Shown one piece after another: positions 1 through 8,040 of a stretch of DNA of 64,000 nt; position 1 is the stretch's first letter; every line of letters starts with the position of its first letter. The position numbers were made by a program, and so were the translations under genes. Under the pieces are notes generated by a model, which saw nothing but the letters and a program-made list of their open reading frames with translations, searched no databases and had not been told where the DNA came from. The DNA is taken from assembly GCA_014656495.1 (NCBI GenBank), contig BNCN01000001.1, forward strand, positions 248,001 to 312,000, in the 5' to 3' direction. This DNA comes from Comamonas sp. KCTC 72670 (lineage in GTDB: Bacteria > Myxococcota > Myxococcia > Myxococcales > Myxococcaceae).

Positions 1-2
1 GT

Positions 3-503
3 TACCAATGCAAGTCCACCGCGACGCAGGCCGCATGCGCGCGGACGCCCTATGGCATCTGTGAGGTGCTGGTGGGCGGGGTGCACTGTTGGGACCCGCC
101 CCTCGTGGCCATCCAGCACCCGCCCACCCGGAGCGCGAAGCCGGAGTGCAAGGAGAGCCGGGGACAGGTGGCCTGTGGCTACAACTGCCGTCAGTTCAAC
201 GGCGAGGTGGCCTGCAACCGGACGCCGTATGGCGTCTGCTCCACGAACTTCAACCAGTTGAGGTGCTGGGACCCGCCGGACACAGTCATCCACCAGTACG
301 GCGCGGAGACGCCCGCCCCGCGCTGCCTCAACGCGTCGGAGACGCTGGCCTGCGGCTACGACTGCAAGGCCACGCGCACCGAGGTGCAGTGCGCCAACAC
401 GCCGGATGGCGTGTGCCGGCTCGACAACCAGCGCTTCACCTGCTTCGACCCGCCGTCGCTCCTGCACTGCGACCACAGCGCGCCGCCACCGCCCCGGCGC
501 TGA
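3..503 (+). CDS. Cysteine-repeat protein, 3' part only (5' end off the window)
   Basis: The reading frame is open from the left edge to a TGA at 501-503, so the start lies outside the window. It encodes three tandem copies of a hexacysteine unit with constant spacing: C-x8-C-G-Y-x-C-x8-C-x7-C-x8-C-x-DPP. The first copy is cut by the edge. The conserved TP-x-G-[VI]-C and C-[WF]-DPP segments recur in each copy. The even cysteine count and regular spacing suggest a disulfide-bonded extracellular protein; no signal peptide is visible because the N-terminus is missing. I do not recognise a named family. The frame itself is well supported by the repeat periodicity; the function is unknown. Confidence 0.8.
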   Translation, partial: YQCKSTATQAACARTPYGICEVLVGGVHCWDPPLVAIQHPPTRSAKPECKESRGQVACGYNCRQFNGEVACNRTPYGVCSTNFNQLRCWDPPDTVIHQYGAETPAPRCLNASETLACGYDCKATRTEVQCANTPDGVCRLDNQRFTCFDPPSLLHCDHSAPPPPRR

Positions 504-645
504 AGTCGCACGTCCAGCGCGGGTGGCTCGGCACGCGCTGCAAGCCCGGAAGGGGAAGACAGGCCCCCCTTTGCGGCGCTTCACGGCTCCGGATAGGGTG
601 CGCCGCCTTTCGCCACATCGCGACACACCCAGGAGCACGAAGAAA

Positions 646-1152
646 ATGCCGAGGACTACCCAGGAGCAGACCCAGGAGCGCCACACGTTCCTGCTCGACC
701 TCTTCCGCCAGCAGCCGGACGTCAGCAGCAAGGAGGCGCTGGAGTCCTTCAAGCAGAAGTTTGGCGGCACCATCAACATGAAGACCTTCAACCAGCTCCG
801 TGAGCAGGCCGAGGACGAGGCCGCGTCCGCCGCCCCCGCGCCGGCCCCCGAGCCCGAGGTCGAAGCCGAGCCCGAGGTGGAGGCCGAGGAGCCCGAGGCC
901 ACCGTGGACGACGCCGCCGCCCGCCTGAAGGCCGCCGCCACGCCCGAGGCCATCAACGGCACCACCAGCGCCCCGGCCAAGAAGCCGAAGGCCAAGGGCA
1001 ACGGCCCGAAGAACATCTTCGTGGACGCGCCCAAGGAGCACCTCACGTTCCTGGAAGGCATCATCCAGCAGTTCCAGGAGGCCGGTGCCGCCAACATCCG
1101 CATCGACCACGCCACCGACCGCTGGATGGTCGTCGTGGTGGACTCGAAGTAA
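646..1152 (+). CDS. Hypothetical protein with acidic linker between two small domains
   Basis: This encodes 168 residues from the ATG at 646, which has an AGGAG ribosome binding site about 10 bases upstream. Residues 1-50 look like a compact helical segment rich in Gln, Phe and Lys. Residues 55-115 are a low-complexity linker of Ala, Pro, Glu and Val ending in a Lys-rich patch. The last 45 residues form a second predicted globular piece ending WMVVVVDSK. There is no signal peptide or membrane segment, so it is probably cytoplasmic. I do not recognise the family and assign no function. The reading frame is convincing because of its codon use and its good start signal. Confidence 0.75.
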   Translation: MPRTTQEQTQERHTFLLDLFRQQPDVSSKEALESFKQKFGGTINMKTFNQLREQAEDEAASAAPAPAPEPEVEAEPEVEAEEPEATVDDAAARLKAAATPEAINGTTSAPAKKPKAKGNGPKNIFVDAPKEHLTFLEGIIQQFQEAGAANIRIDHATDRWMVVVVDSK

Positions 1153-1282
1153 GCCAGACGCCAGCGAGCCCGCGCCGCCTCACGGGCAGGCGCGGGCCCG
1201 CCCCCGAGGTGTCCTGGGAGCAGCATCGTCCCCATGTGGGAGTGGCCCCTGGCCCCCGCGTTGTGAATGAATCGCGCACCTG

Positions 1283-2293
1283 ATGCGCAAGCTCCTCCTC
1301 GCCTCCGTCCTGTCGCTCTCCACCGCCTGCTCCCACGCGGGGCCCCCGCGCCCGGAGGCGGCCGTGACGCCGCCCGCGCCGCAGGCGCCCATCCCCGACG
1401 GATGGACGTCCTCGCTGCACCGGGAGCATCCGCTCGTGGGGCGCATCTGGGACGTGAAGGCGGCCCGCTTCGTGGACCTGGACACCCTGCGGCAGTCGCT
1501 CGCGTCGGCGCACTTCGTGGTGCTGGGGGAGCGCCATGACCAGCCCGACCATCACCGCCTCCAAGCGCGGCTCGTCCAGGGTATCGCCGCCACGGGGAGG
1601 AAGCCCGCGCTCGCCTTCGAGATGCTCGACGTGGGCCAGCAGGCCGCGGTGGACGCGTCGCTCGCGAAGGCACCGGGCGACGCGGACGCGCTCTCGACGG
1701 CGGTCCACTGGGCGGGCAGCGGCTGGCCGGACTGGGCGCTGTACCGGCCCGTGTTCGCCGCAGGGCTGGAGGCGAGGCTTCCCATCGTCGCGGCCAACCT
1801 GCCCCGGGCCCAGGTTCGCGACCTGGTGATGCGCGGCCCGGAGACGCTGGCCCCTGAGCTGCGCCAGCGCCTCGGCCTGGAGACGCCGCTCCCGGAGGCC
1901 GTGGAGCAGGCGATGCTCAAGGAACAGGAAGAAGCGCACTGCGGCCATCTGCCGAAGGAGCTGCTCGGCCCCATGGTGCTCGCCCAACGCGCGCGGGATG
2001 CCCAACTGGCGGACCGGCTGCTGAGCGCGGACACGGGTCAGGGCGGGGTGCTCATCACGGGAAATGGCCACGCACGCACGGACCGGGCCGTCCCCGCCCA
2101 GCTCGCGAGGCGCGCGCCGGGCAAGGACGTGCGCTCCGTGGCGCTGCTGGAGGTCTCCGAGGAGGCCCTGAAGCCAGAGGACTACGTGGCCTCGCTGGGC
2201 ACGGCCACCCTGCCCTTCGACTACGTCTGGTTTACCCCGGCCGTGCCCATGGAAGACCCCTGCGCGGCGCTGCGCCAGCGCGCGCCGAAGTAA
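1283..2293 (+). CDS. ChaN family lipoprotein (iron/haem-associated)
   Basis: This 336-residue protein starts with a short lipoprotein signal ending in the lipobox LSTAC, so the mature form should be lipid-anchored at Cys16. The core motif VVLGERHDQPDHH near residues 78-90 is typical of the ChaN/DUF399 family (cofactor haem-binding domain), whose members are often called iron-regulated lipoproteins. The C-terminal half carries the family's second conserved region with GNGHARTD. Family members bind haem or iron-type cofactors, but the physiological role is poorly defined. It appears to be a single gene, convergent with the next lipoprotein gene. Family assignment is confident; the haem role is inferred from the family. 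Confidence 0.85.
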   Translation: MRKLLLASVLSLSTACSHAGPPRPEAAVTPPAPQAPIPDGWTSSLHREHPLVGRIWDVKAARFVDLDTLRQSLASAHFVVLGERHDQPDHHRLQARLVQGIAATGRKPALAFEMLDVGQQAAVDASLAKAPGDADALSTAVHWAGSGWPDWALYRPVFAAGLEARLPIVAANLPRAQVRDLVMRGPETLAPELRQRLGLETPLPEAVEQAMLKEQEEAHCGHLPKELLGPMVLAQRARDAQLADRLLSADTGQGGVLITGNGHARTDRAVPAQLARRAPGKDVRSVALLEVSEEALKPEDYVASLGTATLPFDYVWFTPAVPMEDPCAALRQRAPK

Positions 2294-2436
2294 GGGAGCC
2301 AGCCACGCCCACAGCGCCACTGGAACCTGGTGCTCCCTCATGTCCTCGACGGCGGGCGGGTGCTGCTCACGGGGTGATGAAACGAACTCCTATTGAAAAG
2401 GGAGTCCCCGGTATGCCCAGGCAGGAAGCCCAGGCG

Positions 2437-3042
2437 TCACTTGTAGTCGACCCACTGCCTGTCATTCGGCGACAAGTTGGTCGAGCGCGTGAACGCCGCG
2501 CTCTTCCCCACCGCGTCCGCGTAACCGATGGTCTGGTCCAGCTTGCAATAAAGCGCGTCGTTGCCGTCCACCGAGAGGCCCTGGCAGGTCATCAGGTCGC
2601 CGAGCTTCAAAGAGGCCCCACTGACACGCCAGGCGCCGGTGCGTTTGAACATGCGGGAGGTAGGAATCTCCGCGGTGTAGCCATTGGAACGCACCGTCCC
2701 CGTGCCCTCGGCGTAGTAGAGGACGAAGCTCTTGTCCTGCCTCAGATAGACAGTCGCGGCGAACAGGTTGATGCCATCCCCCTGGGCGGGGAACGCCGCC
2801 GCGCCACCCGGGGCGCCAGCGTATTTCTCATAGGCGAACTGTGCGTAGTACTCGCTCGCGGGCCTGCCATTCACCATCGTTTCCTTGGGCGGCTCCTCGG
2901 CTCCATTCCCATCTCCGTGCCCGTCTCCATTTCCCCCTTCGTTCGGATTGGGTGGCTCCGATTCACCTCCACAAGCAACGAGAAGGACCCCGAGGGAGAG
3001 TCCAGCAAGCGCGCACGGCCAACGACTGAACGACGTCTTCAC
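2437..3042 (-). CDS. Putative lipoprotein of unknown function
   Basis: I start this at the GTG at 3042, which has AAAGGA eight bases upstream and gives a clean lipoprotein signal peptide with lipobox LLVAC at residues 19-23. The mature protein (about 180 residues) begins with a Gly/Asn/Asp-rich low-complexity spacer (GGNGDGHGDGNG) and then a globular domain rich in Tyr and Phe. It has two Cys in the C-terminal third that could pair. The frame stays open further upstream, but that extension has no ribosome binding site and would bury the signal peptide. No family is recognised. It likely sits on the outer or inner membrane facing the periplasm. Confidence 0.7.
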   Translation of the reverse strand: MKTSFSRWPCALAGLSLGVLLVACGGESEPPNPNEGGNGDGHGDGNGAEEPPKETMVNGRPASEYYAQFAYEKYAGAPGGAAAFPAQGDGINLFAATVYLRQDKSFVLYYAEGTGTVRSNGYTAEIPTSRMFKRTGAWRVSGASLKLGDLMTCQGLSVDGNDALYCKLDQTIGYADAVGKSAAFTRSTNLSPNDRQWVDYK

Positions 3043-3432
3043 AGGATGAATCCTTTGTTCCGGTGTTTTGTTCTCGCGAGCTGCGGCCATGAACTCACGG
3101 CCCCAACAGCACGAAGCTTCCGACGAGCACCCGCGAGCGCTGTCGGCCCGCCTGGGACCTCGCAAGCGGCGAGATAATTCACGCGGAAAAACATCAACCG
3201 GATGTTTTCACAATTTGAGAACCCGAAAGAAACAAGACAACGACAACACACGCGCGCTGCGATTGGGTGGTGAGACACATGCTGAACTGGCGCCACGACC
3301 TCGGGCGGCTGGGCATCCGGGAGGATGCCCAGGGACGACCTCCACCGCGCCCTCCTGCACCTGGGCTGCAGCCGCGTCCTGGTGCGGAGACTTGTCGGGC
3401 CTGATTCAAAGAAGGTTTAAGCTGCCTCGCCC
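3043..3432. other. 390-base gap between divergent genes
   Basis: No convincing gene is present between the lipoprotein start at 3042 (minus) and the barrel protein start at 3433 (plus). Its middle section, about 3160-3260, is notably A-rich compared with the rest of the window and contains a perfect 8-bp inverted repeat (3188-3208). It probably holds the divergent promoters for both flanking genes. No clear -35/-10 pair could be assigned by eye. Confidence 0.5.
3188..3208. repeat. Perfect 8-bp inverted repeat in divergent promoter region
   Basis: The arms AAAACATC and GATGTTTT are exact reverse complements separated by AACCG. It lies in the A-rich part of the gap between divergent genes, so an operator is one reading. 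It could also be a hairpin in RNA leading toward the barrel gene, since the right arm ends in a run of T. No factor can be named. Confidence 0.5.
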
Positions 3433-4857
3433 ATGACGCCTTCGCTGCTCGCCGCCTCGCTGATCCTTGCCCTGGGACAAACTCCGGAGTCCGTCGCCAC
3501 GAAGGCCAGTCCCCCGGACGACGCCTTCCTCCAAGCACGGTTGTCACTCCTCGCTGGGGACACGGACTTTGGCGCGCCAGATGCCAACACCCGGTTCCAT
3601 GTCGCGCTGGACGCGCGCACGGCCGAACTGACCTCGGGCCTGCGTGCCGAGGCCGCGCTTTCGCTGTTCGTCAATCCATCGGGATTTCAAGGCCTCGCCT
3701 TTCAGGACAACGCCAGCTATTTCCGCCTCCGCTACCGCCCGTCCTCATGGGCCGCCCATGAAAGCCTGTCGCTGACGGCCTTCCCCGTGAGCTCGACCCG
3801 GCTCCACATGGGCTATGAGAACCCGGTGGTCTGGGGGCGTCAGACCACCCTCATACGTCGCGAAGAAGGCGGAGAGCCCGGCATGGAGCTGCGCCTGTCA
3901 CGCCAGAGATGGGAGGCATTCGCCGCCGCCAAGGCCCCTCGACTGGCCAATGGCCTGACCTTGGAGCATGAGCGGCGCCTGATGTTTTTGGCGGGCGCGG
4001 GGCTGAACCTGACGCGAGCGTTTCGGGCGGAAATCCAGGCGGCCCATTTCGGCCGGCCCCCTTCGGGCGCCATGTCGGAGGGAGGCAAGGATCTCGACCT
4101 CAACACGTACGGTGTCTCGGGACGCGTGCAGTGGCGGCAGGGTGTGCCCGTGGGAACCAACGTCGACCTGGCGCTCTACGAGGGAGACCCGACCTTCTTC
4201 GAGCGATTCTTCGCACCGGAGGTCTATCCGGGAGGCTTCGGGGCGCACCTCGCCCTGGAGGGGAGTTTCGTCTCCCAACGACTCCTGGACGCGGATGCGT
4301 CCGAGCCGGGAATCACACGCCGACAGCCGGCCCACGCCGCTGCGCTGGTGGCCCGCTTCAAGTGGGACCTGCTGCGGGTCCATGCGCTCGCGTACTACAA
4401 GACGCCGGCCTTCATCTTCATCGACATGCCGGGTTTCCCTCCCGGGCTGGCGCTGAGCAACCGGATGCAACCCGCGGCGGAGCGCTCCGCCACGTTGGGG
4501 GCGGATTACCATCTGCGAGCGTGGGGCCTGACGCCCGGGCTGCTGCTACGAGCCACCCGCCCCCCGAGCCTGACGTCGGCCTTCGCGACGAGCGGTGTCC
4601 TCTCGGGACATGCCATCATTCGAGACAACCGGCTGTTAACGTTCCTGCCGGAGGGCGAGGAGCCAGGCCTCATCCTGACCACGAAGGCAACGGCGCGGTG
4701 GGACTTGGGAGAGGTGGCCGGCGTGCTCGCGGAGGTCTTCTACACGCGAGACCCGAATCGCACCCGCTTCGAGGATGACGTCACCGGCACGATGCGCGTC
4801 GTCCGCGAATCTCCACACATGGCAGGCGGCAACCTGCTGCTCCAGGTCCGCCTGTAA
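3433..4857 (+). CDS. Putative outer-membrane beta-barrel protein
   Basis: This encodes 474 residues with a signal peptide (residues 1 to about 16, hydrophobic core LLAASLILAL). The mature sequence alternates short polar and hydrophobic runs with many aromatic girdle-type residues (YFRLRYRP, MELRLSRQRW, VLAEVFYTRD). It ends in a hydrophobic/aromatic strand LLLQVRL. No transmembrane helices are visible. This pattern fits an outer-membrane beta-barrel, but I cannot name the family. It lies 37 bases upstream of a secreted subtilisin-like protease on the same strand and is probably co-transcribed with it. Confidence 0.65.
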   Translation: MTPSLLAASLILALGQTPESVATKASPPDDAFLQARLSLLAGDTDFGAPDANTRFHVALDARTAELTSGLRAEAALSLFVNPSGFQGLAFQDNASYFRLRYRPSSWAAHESLSLTAFPVSSTRLHMGYENPVVWGRQTTLIRREEGGEPGMELRLSRQRWEAFAAAKAPRLANGLTLEHERRLMFLAGAGLNLTRAFRAEIQAAHFGRPPSGAMSEGGKDLDLNTYGVSGRVQWRQGVPVGTNVDLALYEGDPTFFERFFAPEVYPGGFGAHLALEGSFVSQRLLDADASEPGITRRQPAHAAALVARFKWDLLRVHALAYYKTPAFIFIDMPGFPPGLALSNRMQPAAERSATLGADYHLRAWGLTPGLLLRATRPPSLTSAFATSGVLSGHAIIRDNRLLTFLPEGEEPGLILTTKATARWDLGEVAGVLAEVFYTRDPNRTRFEDDVTGTMRVVRESPHMAGGNLLLQVRL

Positions 4858-4894
4858 TCACACACAGAAACACTGTTTCAAGGGACCGCCGAAT

Positions 4895-6943
4895 ATGGGT
4901 TGGAGAAACGCCGTTGTACTCGTTGTGGGACTCGGCGGTGCCGGCCAGGTCGCGGCCGAGCCCACCTTGTCCAGGGCCACCGTCAGCGCGGGCGCCCCGG
5001 TCTTCCGCGCGAGCGGAGCTGCCTCCAAGGTCCGCCGGGATGCGAACGGCCGCACGCAGTACCTCGTGGACCTGCACGACGCCGCGACGAGCCGCATGCC
5101 GGCGTCCGCCGCGCCCCCGTCGGATGGCTTCTCCAGCGACCAGGATGTGACGGCGCGGCATCTCGTCGATGACCTGCGTCTGGACTTCGGCTTCACCCCC
5201 ACCGCGATGACCAGCTTCGTGGGGAGGAGCTTCACCGCCTTCCTGACGCCCGAACAGGTGGCGCGGCTGCGCAGGGACGCCCGCGTCCAGCGGCTGACCG
5301 AGAACGGCCCGGTCGAACTCAGCGCGGTGTGGTCGAACACCGGGACGGCCCCCACCATCCCCTGGGGCGTCCATGCGGTCGGAGGCCCGAGGGTCAGCAC
5401 CCGCTCGCACACCGTCTACCTGCTCGACATGGGCGCGGCCCCACACAGCGGCTTGCCGTTCCTCGAACGGCTCACCGCCGTTCCTGGCCAGTCCCCTACG
5501 GGCTGCTACCCCCATGCGACCCACGTGGCGGGAATCATCGGGGCCCAGGCGACGGCCGTGCCCTCGAGCGTGGTCGGCGTCAGCTCGGGCGCGGCCATCG
5601 TCTCGGTCGCTGTCGGGCGCGGAGGAACCGCGACCTCGGGGTGTTCCTCCGAGGCCAGGAACCCCGACGTCGCCGATGTCGCCTTGGGGCTCGACCTCAT
5701 CTACTCGCGCATTCGCGCGTCTGGACGTGTGGGCATCGTCAACATCTCGATGAACTCCCCTCACTTCAACGAGGGGCAGACGCTGGGCGACAAGCTGCGG
5801 ATCCTGGCGACGCCGAACCCCGCGGGGGGCTACCCGGGAGCCTTCATCGCCCAGTCCGCAGGGAACAATCACGAGGACGCCTGCGGCTACGCCTACAACA
5901 CCCCCCAGACGGGTGACGGCATCATGGTGGTCGGGGCCATTGACGACAATGGACAGCCCGCCACGTCCCTGAATGGCACGAACCGGTTCCGGAACGCCCC
6001 GCTGGCGGGCGACGAGCCCGGCTCCAACTTCGGCGCATGCGTCGAAATCTGGGCCCCCGGGAACGCCGTGCGGTCCACCTGGTCGGGGAACGGATACACC
6101 CACCTGTCGGGGACCTCGATGGCGGCCCCTCACGTCGCGGGGGTCGCGCTCCATCTGGCGGAGACGCAAGGCCTCACAACGCCTGCTCAAATCGAGCTGG
6201 CGGTGCGCGCCCGACGTGTCACGCTCTCGGGCTCGACCGCGACCATTCCGAACCTGAACCTCCAGGGGCCGTTCGCCCAGCCCTCGGTGGAGTGGGCCGT
6301 CGGAAACACCGCGGTCGGGCAGTTCAACCGCTTCCACACCGATACGTTCGCCGTCCGCTACGATTCGTTGGGCGCGGCGAGCTGCAACGTCCGCGCGTTC
6401 AAGAACGGGCTCGCCTGGTTCCAGCTCAACAACCTCCCGCCGAGACAGACGTTGGCCGCGAACACGCTGGCGGCAGGGCAGTACCGGTGGCGGGTGGAGT
6501 GCACGAACGCCAGTGGGACGCGAAGCAACAGCGCGGAGGCGATCGCGACCATCCGTCGCGCGGTCACAGGCGTCGCGTGGTACGTCAAGAGCACCAGCAC
6601 GGGCAACGTCTGGCAAAGGTTCACCGGAGACCCCTCCGCGGTGAACCAGAACCGCTTCACCTGGGACGCGGGCACGCCAATGTCCCACCGCTACGAGAGC
6701 CTCGACGCCGACACGTGCGTGGTGACGTCCATGGGCATCCAGGGCTTCGGCAGGTATGGAGACGAACTGTGGAACAGCGGTCCCTATCCCACGTCGCTCG
6801 ACTTCGGGACGCACGTCCTGCCGAACCCGCGGACCGAGCCGCCACCGCTCGGGCCCTATGACCAGATTCGCTGGCGGGTCGAGTGCAGGAACGCGGCAGG
6901 CAGCGTCATGGCGGCGACGGTCCACGGGACGCAGTCTCCCTGA
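4895..6943 (+). CDS. Secreted subtilisin-like serine protease (S8 family)
   Basis: The ATG at 4895 gives a 682-residue protein with a signal peptide ending about residue 21 (GQVAA). Residues 40-130 resemble an inhibitor I9-type propeptide. The catalytic triad is intact: Asp178 in LLDMG, His210 in THVAGIIG and Ser408 in SGTSMAAPHVAG. An oxyanion-type Asn lies in AQSAGNN. After the catalytic domain, about 240 residues carry two repeated modules of roughly 100 residues, each with a VEC-x-N-A-[SA]-G motif, resembling small C-terminal beta domains of secreted proteases. It follows a barrel protein closely. The activity call is strong; the substrate is unknown. Confidence 0.9.
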   Translation: MGWRNAVVLVVGLGGAGQVAAEPTLSRATVSAGAPVFRASGAASKVRRDANGRTQYLVDLHDAATSRMPASAAPPSDGFSSDQDVTARHLVDDLRLDFGFTPTAMTSFVGRSFTAFLTPEQVARLRRDARVQRLTENGPVELSAVWSNTGTAPTIPWGVHAVGGPRVSTRSHTVYLLDMGAAPHSGLPFLERLTAVPGQSPTGCYPHATHVAGIIGAQATAVPSSVVGVSSGAAIVSVAVGRGGTATSGCSSEARNPDVADVALGLDLIYSRIRASGRVGIVNISMNSPHFNEGQTLGDKLRILATPNPAGGYPGAFIAQSAGNNHEDACGYAYNTPQTGDGIMVVGAIDDNGQPATSLNGTNRFRNAPLAGDEPGSNFGACVEIWAPGNAVRSTWSGNGYTHLSGTSMAAPHVAGVALHLAETQGLTTPAQIELAVRARRVTLSGSTATIPNLNLQGPFAQPSVEWAVGNTAVGQFNRFHTDTFAVRYDSLGAASCNVRAFKNGLAWFQLNNLPPRQTLAANTLAAGQYRWRVECTNASGTRSNSAEAIATIRRAVTGVAWYVKSTSTGNVWQRFTGDPSAVNQNRFTWDAGTPMSHRYESLDADTCVVTSMGIQGFGRYGDELWNSGPYPTSLDFGTHVLPNPRTEPPPLGPYDQIRWRVECRNAAGSVMAATVHGTQSP

Positions 6944-6952
6944 GCCGGCCTC

Positions 6953-6985
6953 CACCGCGCCTCCGTTCCCACGCGAGGCGCGGTG
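6953..6985. terminator. Bidirectional terminator-like hairpin
   Basis: An 11-bp perfect inverted repeat (CACCGCGCCTC and GAGGCGCGGTG) with an 11-base loop fills the short gap between the convergent protease and pseudouridine synthase genes. There is no U-tract on either side, as is common in very GC-rich genomes. Its position suggests termination from both directions. Confidence 0.65.
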
Positions 6986-6988
6986 TGC

Positions 6989-7909
6989 TCACCCGCCCCG
7001 CAGCACCACGAGCGCGCACTGGAAGTCCTCGGGCAGCGGCGCCCCCACGCGGATGAGCTGACCGGTGGAGGGGCTCGGCAGCTCCAGCATGAAGGCATGC
7101 AGCGCCTGACGCCCCAACGCCTGCGCTGCGGCATGCGTCCGCGCCTCGGGCGGGCCATACAGCGAGTCCCCCAGGACGGGGAACCCCGCCTCGGAGAGCT
7201 GCACGCGAATCTGGTGCGTGCGGCCGGTGTCCAGGTCGATCTCCAACAGGGCCGCGTCGGCGAAGCGCTCGCGGACCTCGTACGACAGCGCGGCCCTGCG
7301 CGCGGATGGCACGCGCGTGGTGAAACGCCGAGGGTCCGCCGGGTCGCGGGCATAGGGCCCCTCCAGACGCCCCTGCGCGGGGGGCTGCCCCAGCACCAGC
7401 GTCCAGTACTGCTTGTCCACGCGCTTCTCCTGGAAGGCGCGCAGGAGCGCGGCGGCGGCGACATCCGTTCGGGCGAAGGACAGACAGCCGCTGGTCTCCC
7501 GATCCAACCGGTGCACCACGCCGGGGAGCGCCTGCCCCTCCACGTCGAACGGAGGCCGCTGCGCCGCCAGCAAGCCCACCACCGACGCGGCGCGGCCTTC
7601 CGGCTCCACCACGATGCCCGGAGGCTTGTTCACGATGACCAGCGCCGCGTCGTCGTGAAGCACGGGCAGCACGGGCCCCTCCGCGGACACCTGAGGCGCG
7701 GCGCGGGGCGCGGGGCGCTCGAGCTCGATCTCCTCTCCGCCCCACAGCTTGCGCGTGGCCTGACACTTCTTCCCACGGATGCGAACCGCGCCCGCGTCAA
7801 TCAAGGCCCGCGCCCGCTCCAGGCCGAGGCCCGGCACCTGCTTCGACAGGAAGCGGTCGAGCCGCTCTCCCGCGGCCTCACGAGGAACCTGGAGCTTCTG
7901 AAGTGCCAT
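6989..7909 (-). CDS. RluA family RNA pseudouridine synthase
   Basis: I use the ATG at 7909, giving 306 residues. The N-terminal 60 residues form an S4-like RNA-binding region (ERLDRFLSKQVPGL followed by ARALIDAGAVRIRGKK). The catalytic domain carries VVNKPPG-like INKPPG, the signature HRLDRETSGCL containing the catalytic Asp, and the TGRTHQIRVQL motif near the C-terminus. Enzymes of this family isomerise specific uridines to pseudouridine in rRNA or tRNA in the cytoplasm. The exact target (RluA, RluC, RluD or another type) cannot be decided from sequence alone. The open frame extends upstream, but those residues do not match the family. Confidence 0.92.
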   Translation of the reverse strand: MALQKLQVPREAAGERLDRFLSKQVPGLGLERARALIDAGAVRIRGKKCQATRKLWGGEEIELERPAPRAAPQVSAEGPVLPVLHDDAALVIVNKPPGIVVEPEGRAASVVGLLAAQRPPFDVEGQALPGVVHRLDRETSGCLSFARTDVAAAALLRAFQEKRVDKQYWTLVLGQPPAQGRLEGPYARDPADPRRFTTRVPSARRAALSYEVRERFADAALLEIDLDTGRTHQIRVQLSEAGFPVLGDSLYGPPEARTHAAAQALGRQALHAFMLELPSPSTGQLIRVGAPLPEDFQCALVVLRGG

Positions 7910-8040
7910 GCGCTGTGCGTCCCTCAAGCCGGCGAGCGAGTCAACGCCCACGGCACCTGCCCCGCACCTCCGCGAGCGGCCATCGCTTGCTTGCCGTGCG
8001 CGGAAAGCCCCCGGAAGATGCAGGCAGACGGCCCCCTCCC

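Noticed and set aside
2386-2405. A terminator between the ChaN-like gene and the convergent lipoprotein gene (ACTCC/GGAGT)
   Set aside because: The stem is only five base pairs with a ten-base loop, too weak to report as a feature.
4781-6955. A very long open frame on the minus strand opposite the protease gene
   Set aside because: It mirrors the codon structure of the protease gene and has no family features; high GC at codon third positions makes long antisense frames common here.
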